Of a DNA stretch of 64,000 nt, positions 1-7,326 are shown piece by piece. The DNA is taken from contig NZ_OZ156465.1 of NCBI RefSeq assembly GCF_964212655.1, forward strand, positions 1,550,001-1,614,000. Direction: 5' to 3'. The position numbers were made by a program, and so were the translations under genes. The notes under the pieces are model-generated. The model ran no database searches and had not been told where the DNA came from. It was given only the letters and a program-made list of their open reading frames with translations. This stretch comes from Candidatus Thiodiazotropha sp. LNASS1 (GTDB lineage: Bacteria; Pseudomonadota; Gammaproteobacteria; Chromatiales; Chromatiaceae). The first letter of the stretch is position 1, and each line of letters begins with the position of its first letter.

Positions 1-152
1 ATACCTTCATCCGAGCTGCAAAGCAGGATCTTATTGGTGATGGGAATGACCTTTTGTTGTAAATCGCCGCTCACATCAGCATTGCGATTTTCATTCCCAT
101 CTGAACCAATACCTGAAATCTCGTCAGTATTAGGATTGATCGATAACTGCAT
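1..152 (-). CDS. N-terminal fragment of an unidentified protein, cut by the window edge
   Basis: An open minus-strand frame begins with ATG at 152, four bases after the TAA stop of the upstream membrane fusion gene, and runs off the left edge without a stop. About 50 residues are visible; they are polar at first (Asn/Asp-rich) and then become more hydrophobic (VIPITNKILLC). The tight spacing suggests translation coupled to the type I secretion genes. I do not recognise the family. It shows neither the start of a typical LapA-type adhesin nor an outer-membrane TolC signal peptide. Whether it belongs functionally to the Lap module cannot be judged from this fragment. Confidence 0.5.
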   Translation of the reverse strand, partial: MQLSINPNTDEISGIGSDGNENRNADVSGDLQQKVIPITNKILLCSSDEG

Positions 153-156
153 CACC

Positions 157-1545
157 TTATCGTTCTCTCAGTGCCCTGCCTTTCGCGCGCAATAATGGTT
201 TAAAAAGATATTCGAGAACACTCTTTTTCCCGGTAAGAATATCGACCTCTGCCTGCATTCCGGGGATGATCGGCAATGCCTTCTCTTGGGTACCCAGGTC
301 TGTTTTATCGGTTCTTACCCGTACAAGATAAAAACTCTCCTGTTCGTGCTCCTCCTTGATAGTATCGGCACTGATATGCTCAACTTTACCCGTAAGCGCT
401 CCATAGATGGCAAAGTCATAGGCTGTCAGTTTTACAATCGCTTTCTGGCCTGGGTGTAAAAATGCAATGTCTTTTGGACCAACCTTCGCCTCAACGAGCA
501 AGGAATCGTCCAATGGCACAATTTCCATCAATTCCATACCAGGCTGTATGACGCCACCCAGGGTGTTGATCATGACCTGTTTGACCGTACCCTTCACAGG
601 TGAACGGACTGCGGTACGGGTTACCCTGTCTTCCAGCGCTACGCTGGTCTCCTTAAGCTTAGAGAGTTCCGCAAGTACATCATTCAGTTCAGCGTGCGCT
701 TCATTTTTGAAACGAATTAAAATCTCAGAGACCTTCTGTTCTGCCTCTTCGAGGCGGGATTTCATACGAGGGATAGTTAATTTAGTTGTCTCGAGTTCCC
801 CTTCCAGTTCGCTGACCTCCCTTTCAAGCCGCAGGATTTCAACTTCAGAAATGGCACCTGCTTCCAGGAGCGGTTTTGACAAGTCCAACTCTTTGGTTAC
901 TAATGACAGGTTCCGTTTCAATCTTACACTTTTTACCTCAAGTCCTTTTATCTCCTGGCTAATCTGTTCAACCTGCTTGGACAGAATTGAACGGTTGGTC
1001 TGCAACTCTTTCTGCCGTGAATTGAACAGACCCTGTTCCTGATCTACCAAAGTTGGATACTTTTCAGCCATACCCGACGGCGCCTCGAATGCCATACTGT
1101 CGGTCTCCGCCTGTAGCCTGGCAGCTTTGGCTTTCAGCGCCCAGAACTGTAATTGTGTTTCCCTCAAGGAAGAGGAGAATCGTGTGTCATCTATCTGTAG
1201 TAGAACCTGCCCCTGCTCAACAGTATCTCCATCCTGTACGTATAATGCAGAAAGTATTCCCCCCTCTAGATTCTGAATAACCTGTATTTGACTGGAGGGT
1301 ATTACCTTACCAACTCCCCTTGTCACCTCGTCCAACTCGGCCCAACTTGCCCAAACAATGGCCAGAATGACTATCAAAAACACCACCCACAGAATAGTCC
1401 GCCCACCCCGGGGGGCCTGCATCAACAGTGCGGCAGTCTTATCATCCATGAAATCGTTGTCGCCATTACCTGGTTTTTCAGACTTAAACGACAAAGGATC
1501 TGCCTGTCTTTCGACTTCTATTGTTTGAGACTCAGTGTCCATCAT
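157..1545 (-). CDS. lapC: type I secretion membrane fusion protein, HlyD/LapC family
   Basis: This 462-residue protein is the periplasmic adaptor that links an inner-membrane ABC exporter to an outer-membrane pore. The N-terminal 45 residues are cytoplasmic and polar. One membrane helix follows (about 50-70, ILWVVFLIVILAIVWASW), then the beta-barrel strand that opens HlyD proteins (GVGKVIPSSQIQVIQNLEGG). A long Glu/Lys/Leu-rich alpha-helical hairpin fills the middle, and a lipoyl/barrel half (VRSPVKGTVKQV) precedes the C-terminus. Length is normal for the family. It lies 36 bases after the ABC transporter gene on the same strand. The lapC name is inferred from the nearby LapD- and LapG-like genes. 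No TolC-like gene is present in the window. Confidence 0.85.
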   Translation of the reverse strand: MMDTESQTIEVERQADPLSFKSEKPGNGDNDFMDDKTAALLMQAPRGGRTILWVVFLIVILAIVWASWAELDEVTRGVGKVIPSSQIQVIQNLEGGILSALYVQDGDTVEQGQVLLQIDDTRFSSSLRETQLQFWALKAKAARLQAETDSMAFEAPSGMAEKYPTLVDQEQGLFNSRQKELQTNRSILSKQVEQISQEIKGLEVKSVRLKRNLSLVTKELDLSKPLLEAGAISEVEILRLEREVSELEGELETTKLTIPRMKSRLEEAEQKVSEILIRFKNEAHAELNDVLAELSKLKETSVALEDRVTRTAVRSPVKGTVKQVMINTLGGVIQPGMELMEIVPLDDSLLVEAKVGPKDIAFLHPGQKAIVKLTAYDFAIYGALTGKVEHISADTIKEEHEQESFYLVRVRTDKTDLGTQEKALPIIPGMQAEVDILTGKKSVLEYLFKPLLRAKGRALRER

Positions 1546-1581
1546 TCAATTCAAGTGTCTCAGCATCTGAACTTACGCCAT

Positions 1582-3792
1582 TCATTTAGATACCTCTGCC
1601 GGCTTGGCGGAATTGTCACCCCGGCTCTGTTTCAAGGCCTCAAGCACTTGTGCTTTAGGACCGTCGGCAATCACCCTGCCCCCATCGATAACGATCAGTC
1701 GATCCACCAGTTCGAGCAATGATGAACGATGGGTCACCAGAATCAAGGTCTTATCCTCTGCATATTTGGAAAGCTGGCGTTTCAGGATCGCTTCGGTGCT
1801 GTTGTCCATTGAATTGCTGGGCTCATCCAACATCAGTACAGGAGGATCGAGTAAAAGAGCTCGTGCTATGGCTATGGCTTGACGCTGTCCTCCTGAAAGA
1901 TGTTCGCCACGCTCTCCCACTTGCATATCAAAACCATGTGGGTGCTGATTGACAAAATCCATCACACCGGCAATTTGTGCCACTTGTAGAATATCGTTGT
2001 CATCCGCGTAGGGCGCCCCTAGAACAATATTGTCCCTGACACTGCCATAAAAGAGCATGATGTCCTGAGGCACGTAACCGATGCTGCGCCGGAGATCTGC
2101 AGGATCTACCTGTCTTAGATCAGCCCCATCAATACGCACTGCGCCGGAATCAGGATCGTAAAGCCCCTGCATAAGCTTTTCGATTGTGGTCTTCCCGGAA
2201 CCCACCTTACCGATAATGGCGACCTTCTCACCGGACGAAATCGACATGGAGACATTTCTCAATGTCGCCTTTTCCTCACCAGGATAGGCGAATGTGACAT
2301 CATCCAGTTCAATATCACCCTGGAATTGCTCACGGCTGAGAAATGATTTTCCTTCCGGTCGTTCAACTGGCAGTTCCATCACACTGTTGAGACTTCCGAG
2401 CGCAGTCTTCGCCTGGTAGTAACGCACAGCAAGATTAGCCACCTGAGCCATTGGAGCCAAGGCTCGTCCCACCAAAATGACTCCGGCTATCAAGGCCCCC
2501 ATACTGAGTTCTCCTTCAGCAATCAGATAGACCCCGAGGACCACAATTCCCACCTGTGACATCTGTTGAAAGAAAGTTGCCACATTGGAAACCGAAGCAG
2601 ACAGCAAACGTGAACGAACCCCCCACTGTGCGATGTGACCAGTCAGCTGTTCCCACTTTCGCTGCACTTCACTCTCGGCACCAAGATGCTTAATGGTTTC
2701 GACTGCGGTCAAGGATTCGATCAATGTCGCTCCCTTTTGTGCCGATGCACGATACGTGGCTTCAACCGATCGCCTGAGTGGAGACTGGATCAGTATCCCA
2801 TAAAGAATCACGATTGGAATACAGACTACAGGCACATATACCAATGGCCCGCCAATAAACCAAATAACCAGGATAAACAATAAAACAAAGGGCAGATCGA
2901 CCAGGGTCACAACTGTCGCCGACGTAATGAAATCCCGGATACTCTCAAATTCACGCAGATTGTTGGCGAATGCACCAACAGAAGGTGGACGCGCCGCCAT
3001 TTTAATACCGAGAACGCGCTCGAACAGCATGGAAGAAAGCAATATATCCGACTTTTTACCGGCAACGTCAATAAAGTAACCACGGAGGCTCCGCATAATC
3101 ACATCAAATGAATAGACTATGAAGATACCAATCGCCAACACCCATAGAGTCTCAATTGCATTATTCGGCACCACCCGGTCATAGACGTTCATGATAAATA
3201 GTGGACTTGCCAAGGCGAACAAATTGATAAGTAGTGACGAGACAAGCACGTCTCTGTAGATTCGCCATGATTTTACCAGTGTTCCCCAAAACCAATGGCG
3301 GGTGTTTAGTCTCAAAACCTCGGGAGTCCGGTCATCAAAGCGATGTTCCAAGCGGATAAAGATTGCATACCCCGAGTACTGTTGCTCAAGGTCATCGATG
3401 GCTATTTGATGTGTACCCTCCCCACTCTCAGGTTGCATAATGGTCAATTGATTGCCATCTGCACTACGCTCCATCAAGACACAACTCTGCCTGTTCTTGA
3501 GCAACAATACGGCGGGGAGCACCAGGGAATTGATTTTTTGTATGGAACGCCGAACAATCCTTGCACTGAGTTGAGCACGTTCAGCCGCACGCAGAAAAAG
3601 TTCAGGTGTCAGGCGATGATTCTCCAGCGGCAATCCGGCACGCAAGGCATCATGTGAGTGAACACGTCCATAATAGCGGGTTAGAAAAACCAGACAATCC
3701 AGTAGCGGATCATCAAATGCAGATCCATCTGTGGGGTGTTTCCACTCCTCTATCACATCCTGTTGCTGTTGTTGTGCTTTAATATCTGACAT
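1582..3792 (-). CDS. lapB: type I secretion ABC transporter with C39-like domain, LapB type
   Basis: This 736-residue protein is the inner-membrane ATPase and permease of a type I secretion system. The first 150 residues form a C39-peptidase-like domain. The usual active-site context is degenerate (DPLLDCLVFLTRYYG), so it probably recognises substrate rather than cuts a leader. Residues about 170-450 hold the six-helix membrane domain. The nucleotide-binding domain follows with Walker A (GKVGSGKTT), signature (LSGGQRQAIAIARALL) and Walker B (VLMLDEPSNSMDN). The order exporter then membrane fusion protein, together with LapD/LapG next door, points to a large surface adhesin as cargo. The adhesin gene is not visible here. 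Confidence 0.87.
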   Translation of the reverse strand: MSDIKAQQQQQDVIEEWKHPTDGSAFDDPLLDCLVFLTRYYGRVHSHDALRAGLPLENHRLTPELFLRAAERAQLSARIVRRSIQKINSLVLPAVLLLKNRQSCVLMERSADGNQLTIMQPESGEGTHQIAIDDLEQQYSGYAIFIRLEHRFDDRTPEVLRLNTRHWFWGTLVKSWRIYRDVLVSSLLINLFALASPLFIMNVYDRVVPNNAIETLWVLAIGIFIVYSFDVIMRSLRGYFIDVAGKKSDILLSSMLFERVLGIKMAARPPSVGAFANNLREFESIRDFITSATVVTLVDLPFVLLFILVIWFIGGPLVYVPVVCIPIVILYGILIQSPLRRSVEATYRASAQKGATLIESLTAVETIKHLGAESEVQRKWEQLTGHIAQWGVRSRLLSASVSNVATFFQQMSQVGIVVLGVYLIAEGELSMGALIAGVILVGRALAPMAQVANLAVRYYQAKTALGSLNSVMELPVERPEGKSFLSREQFQGDIELDDVTFAYPGEEKATLRNVSMSISSGEKVAIIGKVGSGKTTIEKLMQGLYDPDSGAVRIDGADLRQVDPADLRRSIGYVPQDIMLFYGSVRDNIVLGAPYADDNDILQVAQIAGVMDFVNQHPHGFDMQVGERGEHLSGGQRQAIAIARALLLDPPVLMLDEPSNSMDNSTEAILKRQLSKYAEDKTLILVTHRSSLLELVDRLIVIDGGRVIADGPKAQVLEALKQSRGDNSAKPAEVSK

Positions 3793-3865
3793 GGATTGTA
3801 TCGTGACACTTGCTTTTCAATAGATGACTACCAGGATCTAAAGAATTACTTGTCGAGGAATCTCT

Positions 3866-4204
3866 ATGTTGTATGCGAAACGTGATAATGATGGCAATAT
3901 CATCAATCTCTCGGACACCCCTTCTTCTGGCGCCGATGAGGAGGTAAGTGCCACAGATGACGAGGTTATCGGATTTATATTCAACAACAGTTCCACCACT
4001 CTTTCGAAAAAGTTACTCTCTGAGACCGATGCAGGGATGATCCGCATCGTCGAGGATCTGATCGAGTTGCTTATTCAGAAAAACCTGATTATGTTCACTG
4101 ATCTGCCTAATGCCGCCCAGCAAAAAATCTTGATGCGAAACCAGATTCGATCAGTATTTCAACCCGGTGATCCACTTCTCGTCGACGATGACGAACTCCT
4201 TTAA
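3866..4204 (+). CDS. conserved small acidic protein of Lap/type I secretion neighbourhoods
   Basis: This 112-residue acidic soluble protein begins MLYAKRDNDGNIINLSDTP and has no signal peptide or membrane segment. A helical middle part (DAGMIRIVEDLIELLIQKN) precedes a basic stretch and an acidic tail (LLVDDDELL). From memory, similar proteins of about 110 residues occur beside Lap-type secretion genes in Pseudomonas and related bacteria. They are sometimes mislabelled tryptophan synthase beta subunit-like; nothing here resembles that PLP enzyme. The gene is divergent from lapB and convergent with lapD. GAGGAA lies just upstream of the ATG. Its role is unknown; a cytoplasmic part in adhesin secretion is only a guess. 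Confidence 0.65.
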   Translation: MLYAKRDNDGNIINLSDTPSSGADEEVSATDDEVIGFIFNNSSTTLSKKLLSETDAGMIRIVEDLIELLIQKNLIMFTDLPNAAQQKILMRNQIRSVFQPGDPLLVDDDELL

Positions 4205-4283
4205 TTCCTTAGCGTCACATGAAGTAAATTCTTTAATTTTCCTAGTGTTGCAGAACAGAGAGAGTAATACCTGGTAGCGGCGA

Positions 4284-6242
4284 CTACACTGGCTTGCCTA
4301 AAAAGTAGCCCTGCCCACCCACTAGATTGAGTCGTTGCAGAATTTCCCAAGTCTGTTCCGCCTCCACGTTCTCTCCAACCACTTTTATCTCTAGTCCGTG
4401 CGCAATATAGACCAACGCCTCAATAAAAAACTGGTTCTCGGCACTTGCCTGGAGTTCCCTGAGATAACTGCCATCGATCTTCAGAAAATCAACTTTTATT
4501 GTCTTTAAATAGCCAAATGCACTTTGGCTGCGGCCAAAATGATCAAGGGAAAAGGCCGCTCCATAGCGTTTGATCAATTGAATAAACCGGCTGACGTCAT
4601 CCAGCTGCGCCACAGCACCATATTCCGGCATCTCAAAGATCAAGCGTTGTGAAAGCTCCGAATTATCACCCAGCTGCCGTTCAAGCCAGGCAAAAAATGA
4701 ACTGTTTTTCAAACATATAGGAGAGATATTAATGGCATAATGGGTATTGTCGTCAACCTCTTCCCGCAAACGTTCAAGAATTTTCACGATTACCATCTTA
4801 TCGATCTCAGACGTCAAGCCGAGTCTATCCGCATGTGGAATAAACAGGCCTGCAGACAAGAGTTGAGCTTCACCCTGCTCATTCTCCTCCCTGATTCGCA
4901 CATAGACCTCCTGGTGGAGGATTGTATTGTCACAACAAGCAAATACCGGCTGGAATTGCAGGACAAATTTATCGGATGCCAATGCGCTTTTTATCGTTGT
5001 ATGCCAATCGGTCGCCCCCTTGATCCTGGCGTTATCCAATTCACCGGGCATATAGAGATGCCATGAATTTGGCCCCTCGCTTTGCGCGGTCCGAAGTGAC
5101 ATATCCGCTTGCGAGAACAATTCCGAAAGATCCTGAGAGCCGTTGAAAGCGGCCAATCCGATATGCCCCACATCCTGAGTGAGCGCATGGCTGGTATCGG
5201 CAAGTCCGGACAGCGCGCTTGACAAGGCCTGGCCCAGTTTGGCTGCCTCGACCACGTCCATGTCTTCGACAAACAGCGCAAAATCACCGCCATTCAAGTG
5301 TGCCAGATAACTTTTGTTTAGCGACTTGCTTACCGACCGCAGCACCTCTGCGGTCTGTATCAGCAGTTCATCACCGGCCTGATAACCGTGATTCTCATTT
5401 ATCTCCTTGAGATTCTTGAGTTCTACCAGTGCCAGTAAACCACTGGAGCACTCCTCTGGCGATGCCAGAAGATTTTTGATGGTGTTGTTGAAAAAACGTT
5501 TATTGGTAAGATTGGTAACCGGATTGCGGGATGCCTGGCGGTGCAGGCCCTCGGTCAACCGTTCCAGCCTTTCGATCATCCCCTTGACCTTTGTGGACAT
5601 CCGATTCATTGCCAGGACGATGCGGCGTAGGTCTAAGGTCCTGGGTAGCCTCTCAATTATCGGAAACTCCCGATTGACGATGGCATTCGCCTGCTGTTCC
5701 ACCTCTCTCAACGGCTTGAGCACCAATTGCAGTGAGAGTAAACCCAAAAGCAGGACCACCAGTGCACTGACCAGAAACCACCTGAAGATTTCGACACTAT
5801 TCTGCCACAATTGTCGATGGGCAAAACCGGGATGACTCTGCACGACCACTTTTCCGGCCTGTACCCAACCTGACATTACGATAGCCTCACCTATCGGCGT
5901 GCTGAGTGGAAATTGCTCTATAAACCACGAAGGCACGCCTTCAAGTGTGACTGCCAGTTTGCGTTCAACCAGTGGCGCCCCTTGCATATCCTGTACTACG
6001 ACAAGACGGTAGTATCCCCGATCGAAGATCGCATCGGTCATGGATGTGACCGTGGCAAGATCCTTTTCGGCCATATGCTTTGAAATCGACAAACCCAGAG
6101 ATGTTGCCGTGTCCTGTGCGTGGGACTCCAATTGTGATTCAAGATAGGCACGTGTGTTTTGCACACTGATGTAGAAGGTACCGGCGAAGACCAGAACCAG
6201 CAGTACAGTGATCAAAATTATCAATTGTCGCGACAACGTCAT
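4284..6242 (-). CDS. lapD: LapD-like c-di-GMP receptor with degenerate GGDEF and EAL domains
   Basis: This 652-residue inner-membrane receptor should couple cytoplasmic c-di-GMP to the periplasmic protease LapG. Residues 5-25 form the first membrane helix, about 30-150 the periplasmic LapD/MoxY domain and about 155-178 the second helix. HAMP, GGDEF-like and EAL-like domains follow. The cyclase signature reads NGGDF, and the EAL motif is replaced by EVYVR, so both catalytic activities are probably lost, as in LapD. Gly125-Trp126 falls where LapD of Pseudomonas fluorescens carries Trp125, the LapG-docking residue. lapG lies directly upstream on the same strand, 95 bases away (more if lapG starts late). 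Confidence 0.85.
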   Translation of the reverse strand: MTLSRQLIILITVLLVLVFAGTFYISVQNTRAYLESQLESHAQDTATSLGLSISKHMAEKDLATVTSMTDAIFDRGYYRLVVVQDMQGAPLVERKLAVTLEGVPSWFIEQFPLSTPIGEAIVMSGWVQAGKVVVQSHPGFAHRQLWQNSVEIFRWFLVSALVVLLLGLLSLQLVLKPLREVEQQANAIVNREFPIIERLPRTLDLRRIVLAMNRMSTKVKGMIERLERLTEGLHRQASRNPVTNLTNKRFFNNTIKNLLASPEECSSGLLALVELKNLKEINENHGYQAGDELLIQTAEVLRSVSKSLNKSYLAHLNGGDFALFVEDMDVVEAAKLGQALSSALSGLADTSHALTQDVGHIGLAAFNGSQDLSELFSQADMSLRTAQSEGPNSWHLYMPGELDNARIKGATDWHTTIKSALASDKFVLQFQPVFACCDNTILHQEVYVRIREENEQGEAQLLSAGLFIPHADRLGLTSEIDKMVIVKILERLREEVDDNTHYAINISPICLKNSSFFAWLERQLGDNSELSQRLIFEMPEYGAVAQLDDVSRFIQLIKRYGAAFSLDHFGRSQSAFGYLKTIKVDFLKIDGSYLRELQASAENQFFIEALVYIAHGLEIKVVGENVEAEQTWEILQRLNLVGGQGYFLGKPV

Positions 6243-6337
6243 GAGCTTTTCACCCTATACCCATCGATGATGACAGCATCGATGGCCTATTGGAACCATA
6301 AATTCGTAATCAACCATGTATGTTGCATTTTTTCCCA

Positions 6338-7024
6338 TCAACGCTTCGCCTCCTGCAGCATTCTTTGTTTTAGCTCCTGCCAAAGGCTAAGTCGGGTTGA
6401 AGAACCGACCTTCTTTCCCCTGCCCAGGCTTTTTGCCAACCATAAACCATCGGCATTAAAGCTATATACCGGTGTGAGATCGAGGCGGTTACTGGCTGAC
6501 AGCAACTGAGGATTGAGATTATCCAACACCTTGGGTATGGAGGAGGGCTCAGGATAGTAGGTCAGCACCATGTGGGATTGATTCAACTTGACCGATTTCA
6601 CATACATAATGCGCAACTTCTCTTCCGCGACGCCCATCTCCTTCAAGGTGAAATACTTGGCGATGGAGTAATCCTCACAGTCCCCTCCCTTTCGCACCAG
6701 CAGTTCCAATGGGGTTGCCCAATAATCTTCCTTGCCCCACAGGTCGGCATCGGACTGGTAGGGGATTTGATTAAAGAAGTCGTTGACACGCCGTAACTTC
6801 TCGATTTCATCGATATGATTGCTTTCCAGCATCAATCGGCGCCAGGATGCGACTCGATCCCCCGCCTGATCACCAAAATTCTGTTTCGCCCAGGTAACTG
6901 CCTCATCCGTCAGATCGATGCTTTCAGCAAAGGCAATCGCTACTCCCAGCCAGAGTATCGCAGAGATCAGAAAGGCTGGAATCGACCGTTGTCTATGTTC
7001 CTTAAAACGCAAATAACCCGTCAC
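6338..7024 (-). CDS. lapG: LapG-like periplasmic cysteine protease (BTLCP transglutaminase fold)
   Basis: This protease cleaves the N-terminus of a LapA-type adhesin to release cells from a biofilm when LapD does not hold it. Counting from the chosen start, the catalytic triad is Cys116 (GGDCEDY), His151 (QSHMVL) and Asp168 (LDNLN), with spacing very like that of the known enzyme. Residues about 14-33 (IPAFLISAILWLGVAIAFA) form the export signal. I chose GTG at 7024, with AGGTG upstream, because it gives 228 residues and an N-terminal signal. The frame stays open to a TTG at 7114, which would add 30 unrelated residues. It sits upstream of lapD, probably co-transcribed. Confidence 0.83.
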   Translation of the reverse strand: MTGYLRFKEHRQRSIPAFLISAILWLGVAIAFAESIDLTDEAVTWAKQNFGDQAGDRVASWRRLMLESNHIDEIEKLRRVNDFFNQIPYQSDADLWGKEDYWATPLELLVRKGGDCEDYSIAKYFTLKEMGVAEEKLRIMYVKSVKLNQSHMVLTYYPEPSSIPKVLDNLNPQLLSASNRLDLTPVYSFNADGLWLAKSLGRGKKVGSSTRLSLWQELKQRMLQEAKR

Positions 7025-7116
7025 CAATACACCTGCATTCCAGCGGTTGGCGGTAGGGTGGCTGTATTCAATCCACTTGAAGGCCACCTCATCCCGGTAT
7101 TTCCCGAGATGCAAGA

Positions 7117-7128
7117 CCTGTTAACAGG
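7117..7128. repeat. core copy of the GGGCCTGTTAACAGGCCC palindrome family
   Basis: CCTGTTAACAGG followed by CCCC matches the core and right arm of the palindrome seen at 22704, 24134, 30716 and 51132. The left GGG arm is missing here. It lies between lapG and ppdK, within the gap upstream of lapG. Confidence 0.55.
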
Positions 7129-7290
7129 CCCCTGGGAAGACTAGTGAATGACCGGAATTTATCAGGAAGGCTTGTAGAGGTTCTCTCTGAGCCACGACAT
7201 GAATGGCCAAGAATCTCCCATGGGTACACTCCGGTACTTCTTTATCTTCCATAGGATTATGTCGACTGTTTGGCCGATATCTTGACCAGG

Positions 7291-7314
7291 TGGGCCGGAG
7301 ATTACCCCGGCCCA
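7291..7314 (-). terminator. stem-loop just after ppdK
   Basis: TGGGCCGG (7291-7298) pairs with CCGGCCCA (7307-7314), an 8-bp G+C-only stem apart from one pair, with an 8-base loop. It begins 13 bases beyond the ppdK stop on the minus strand. No clear U-tract follows, so termination strength is uncertain. Confidence 0.45.
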
Positions 7315-7326
7315 CAGAATGCAAAA

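Noticed and set aside
1582-3792. ABC transporter considered as a bacteriocin exporter with active C39 protease
   Set aside because: The C39 domain lacks the normal active-site pattern and the neighbours are LapD and LapG.
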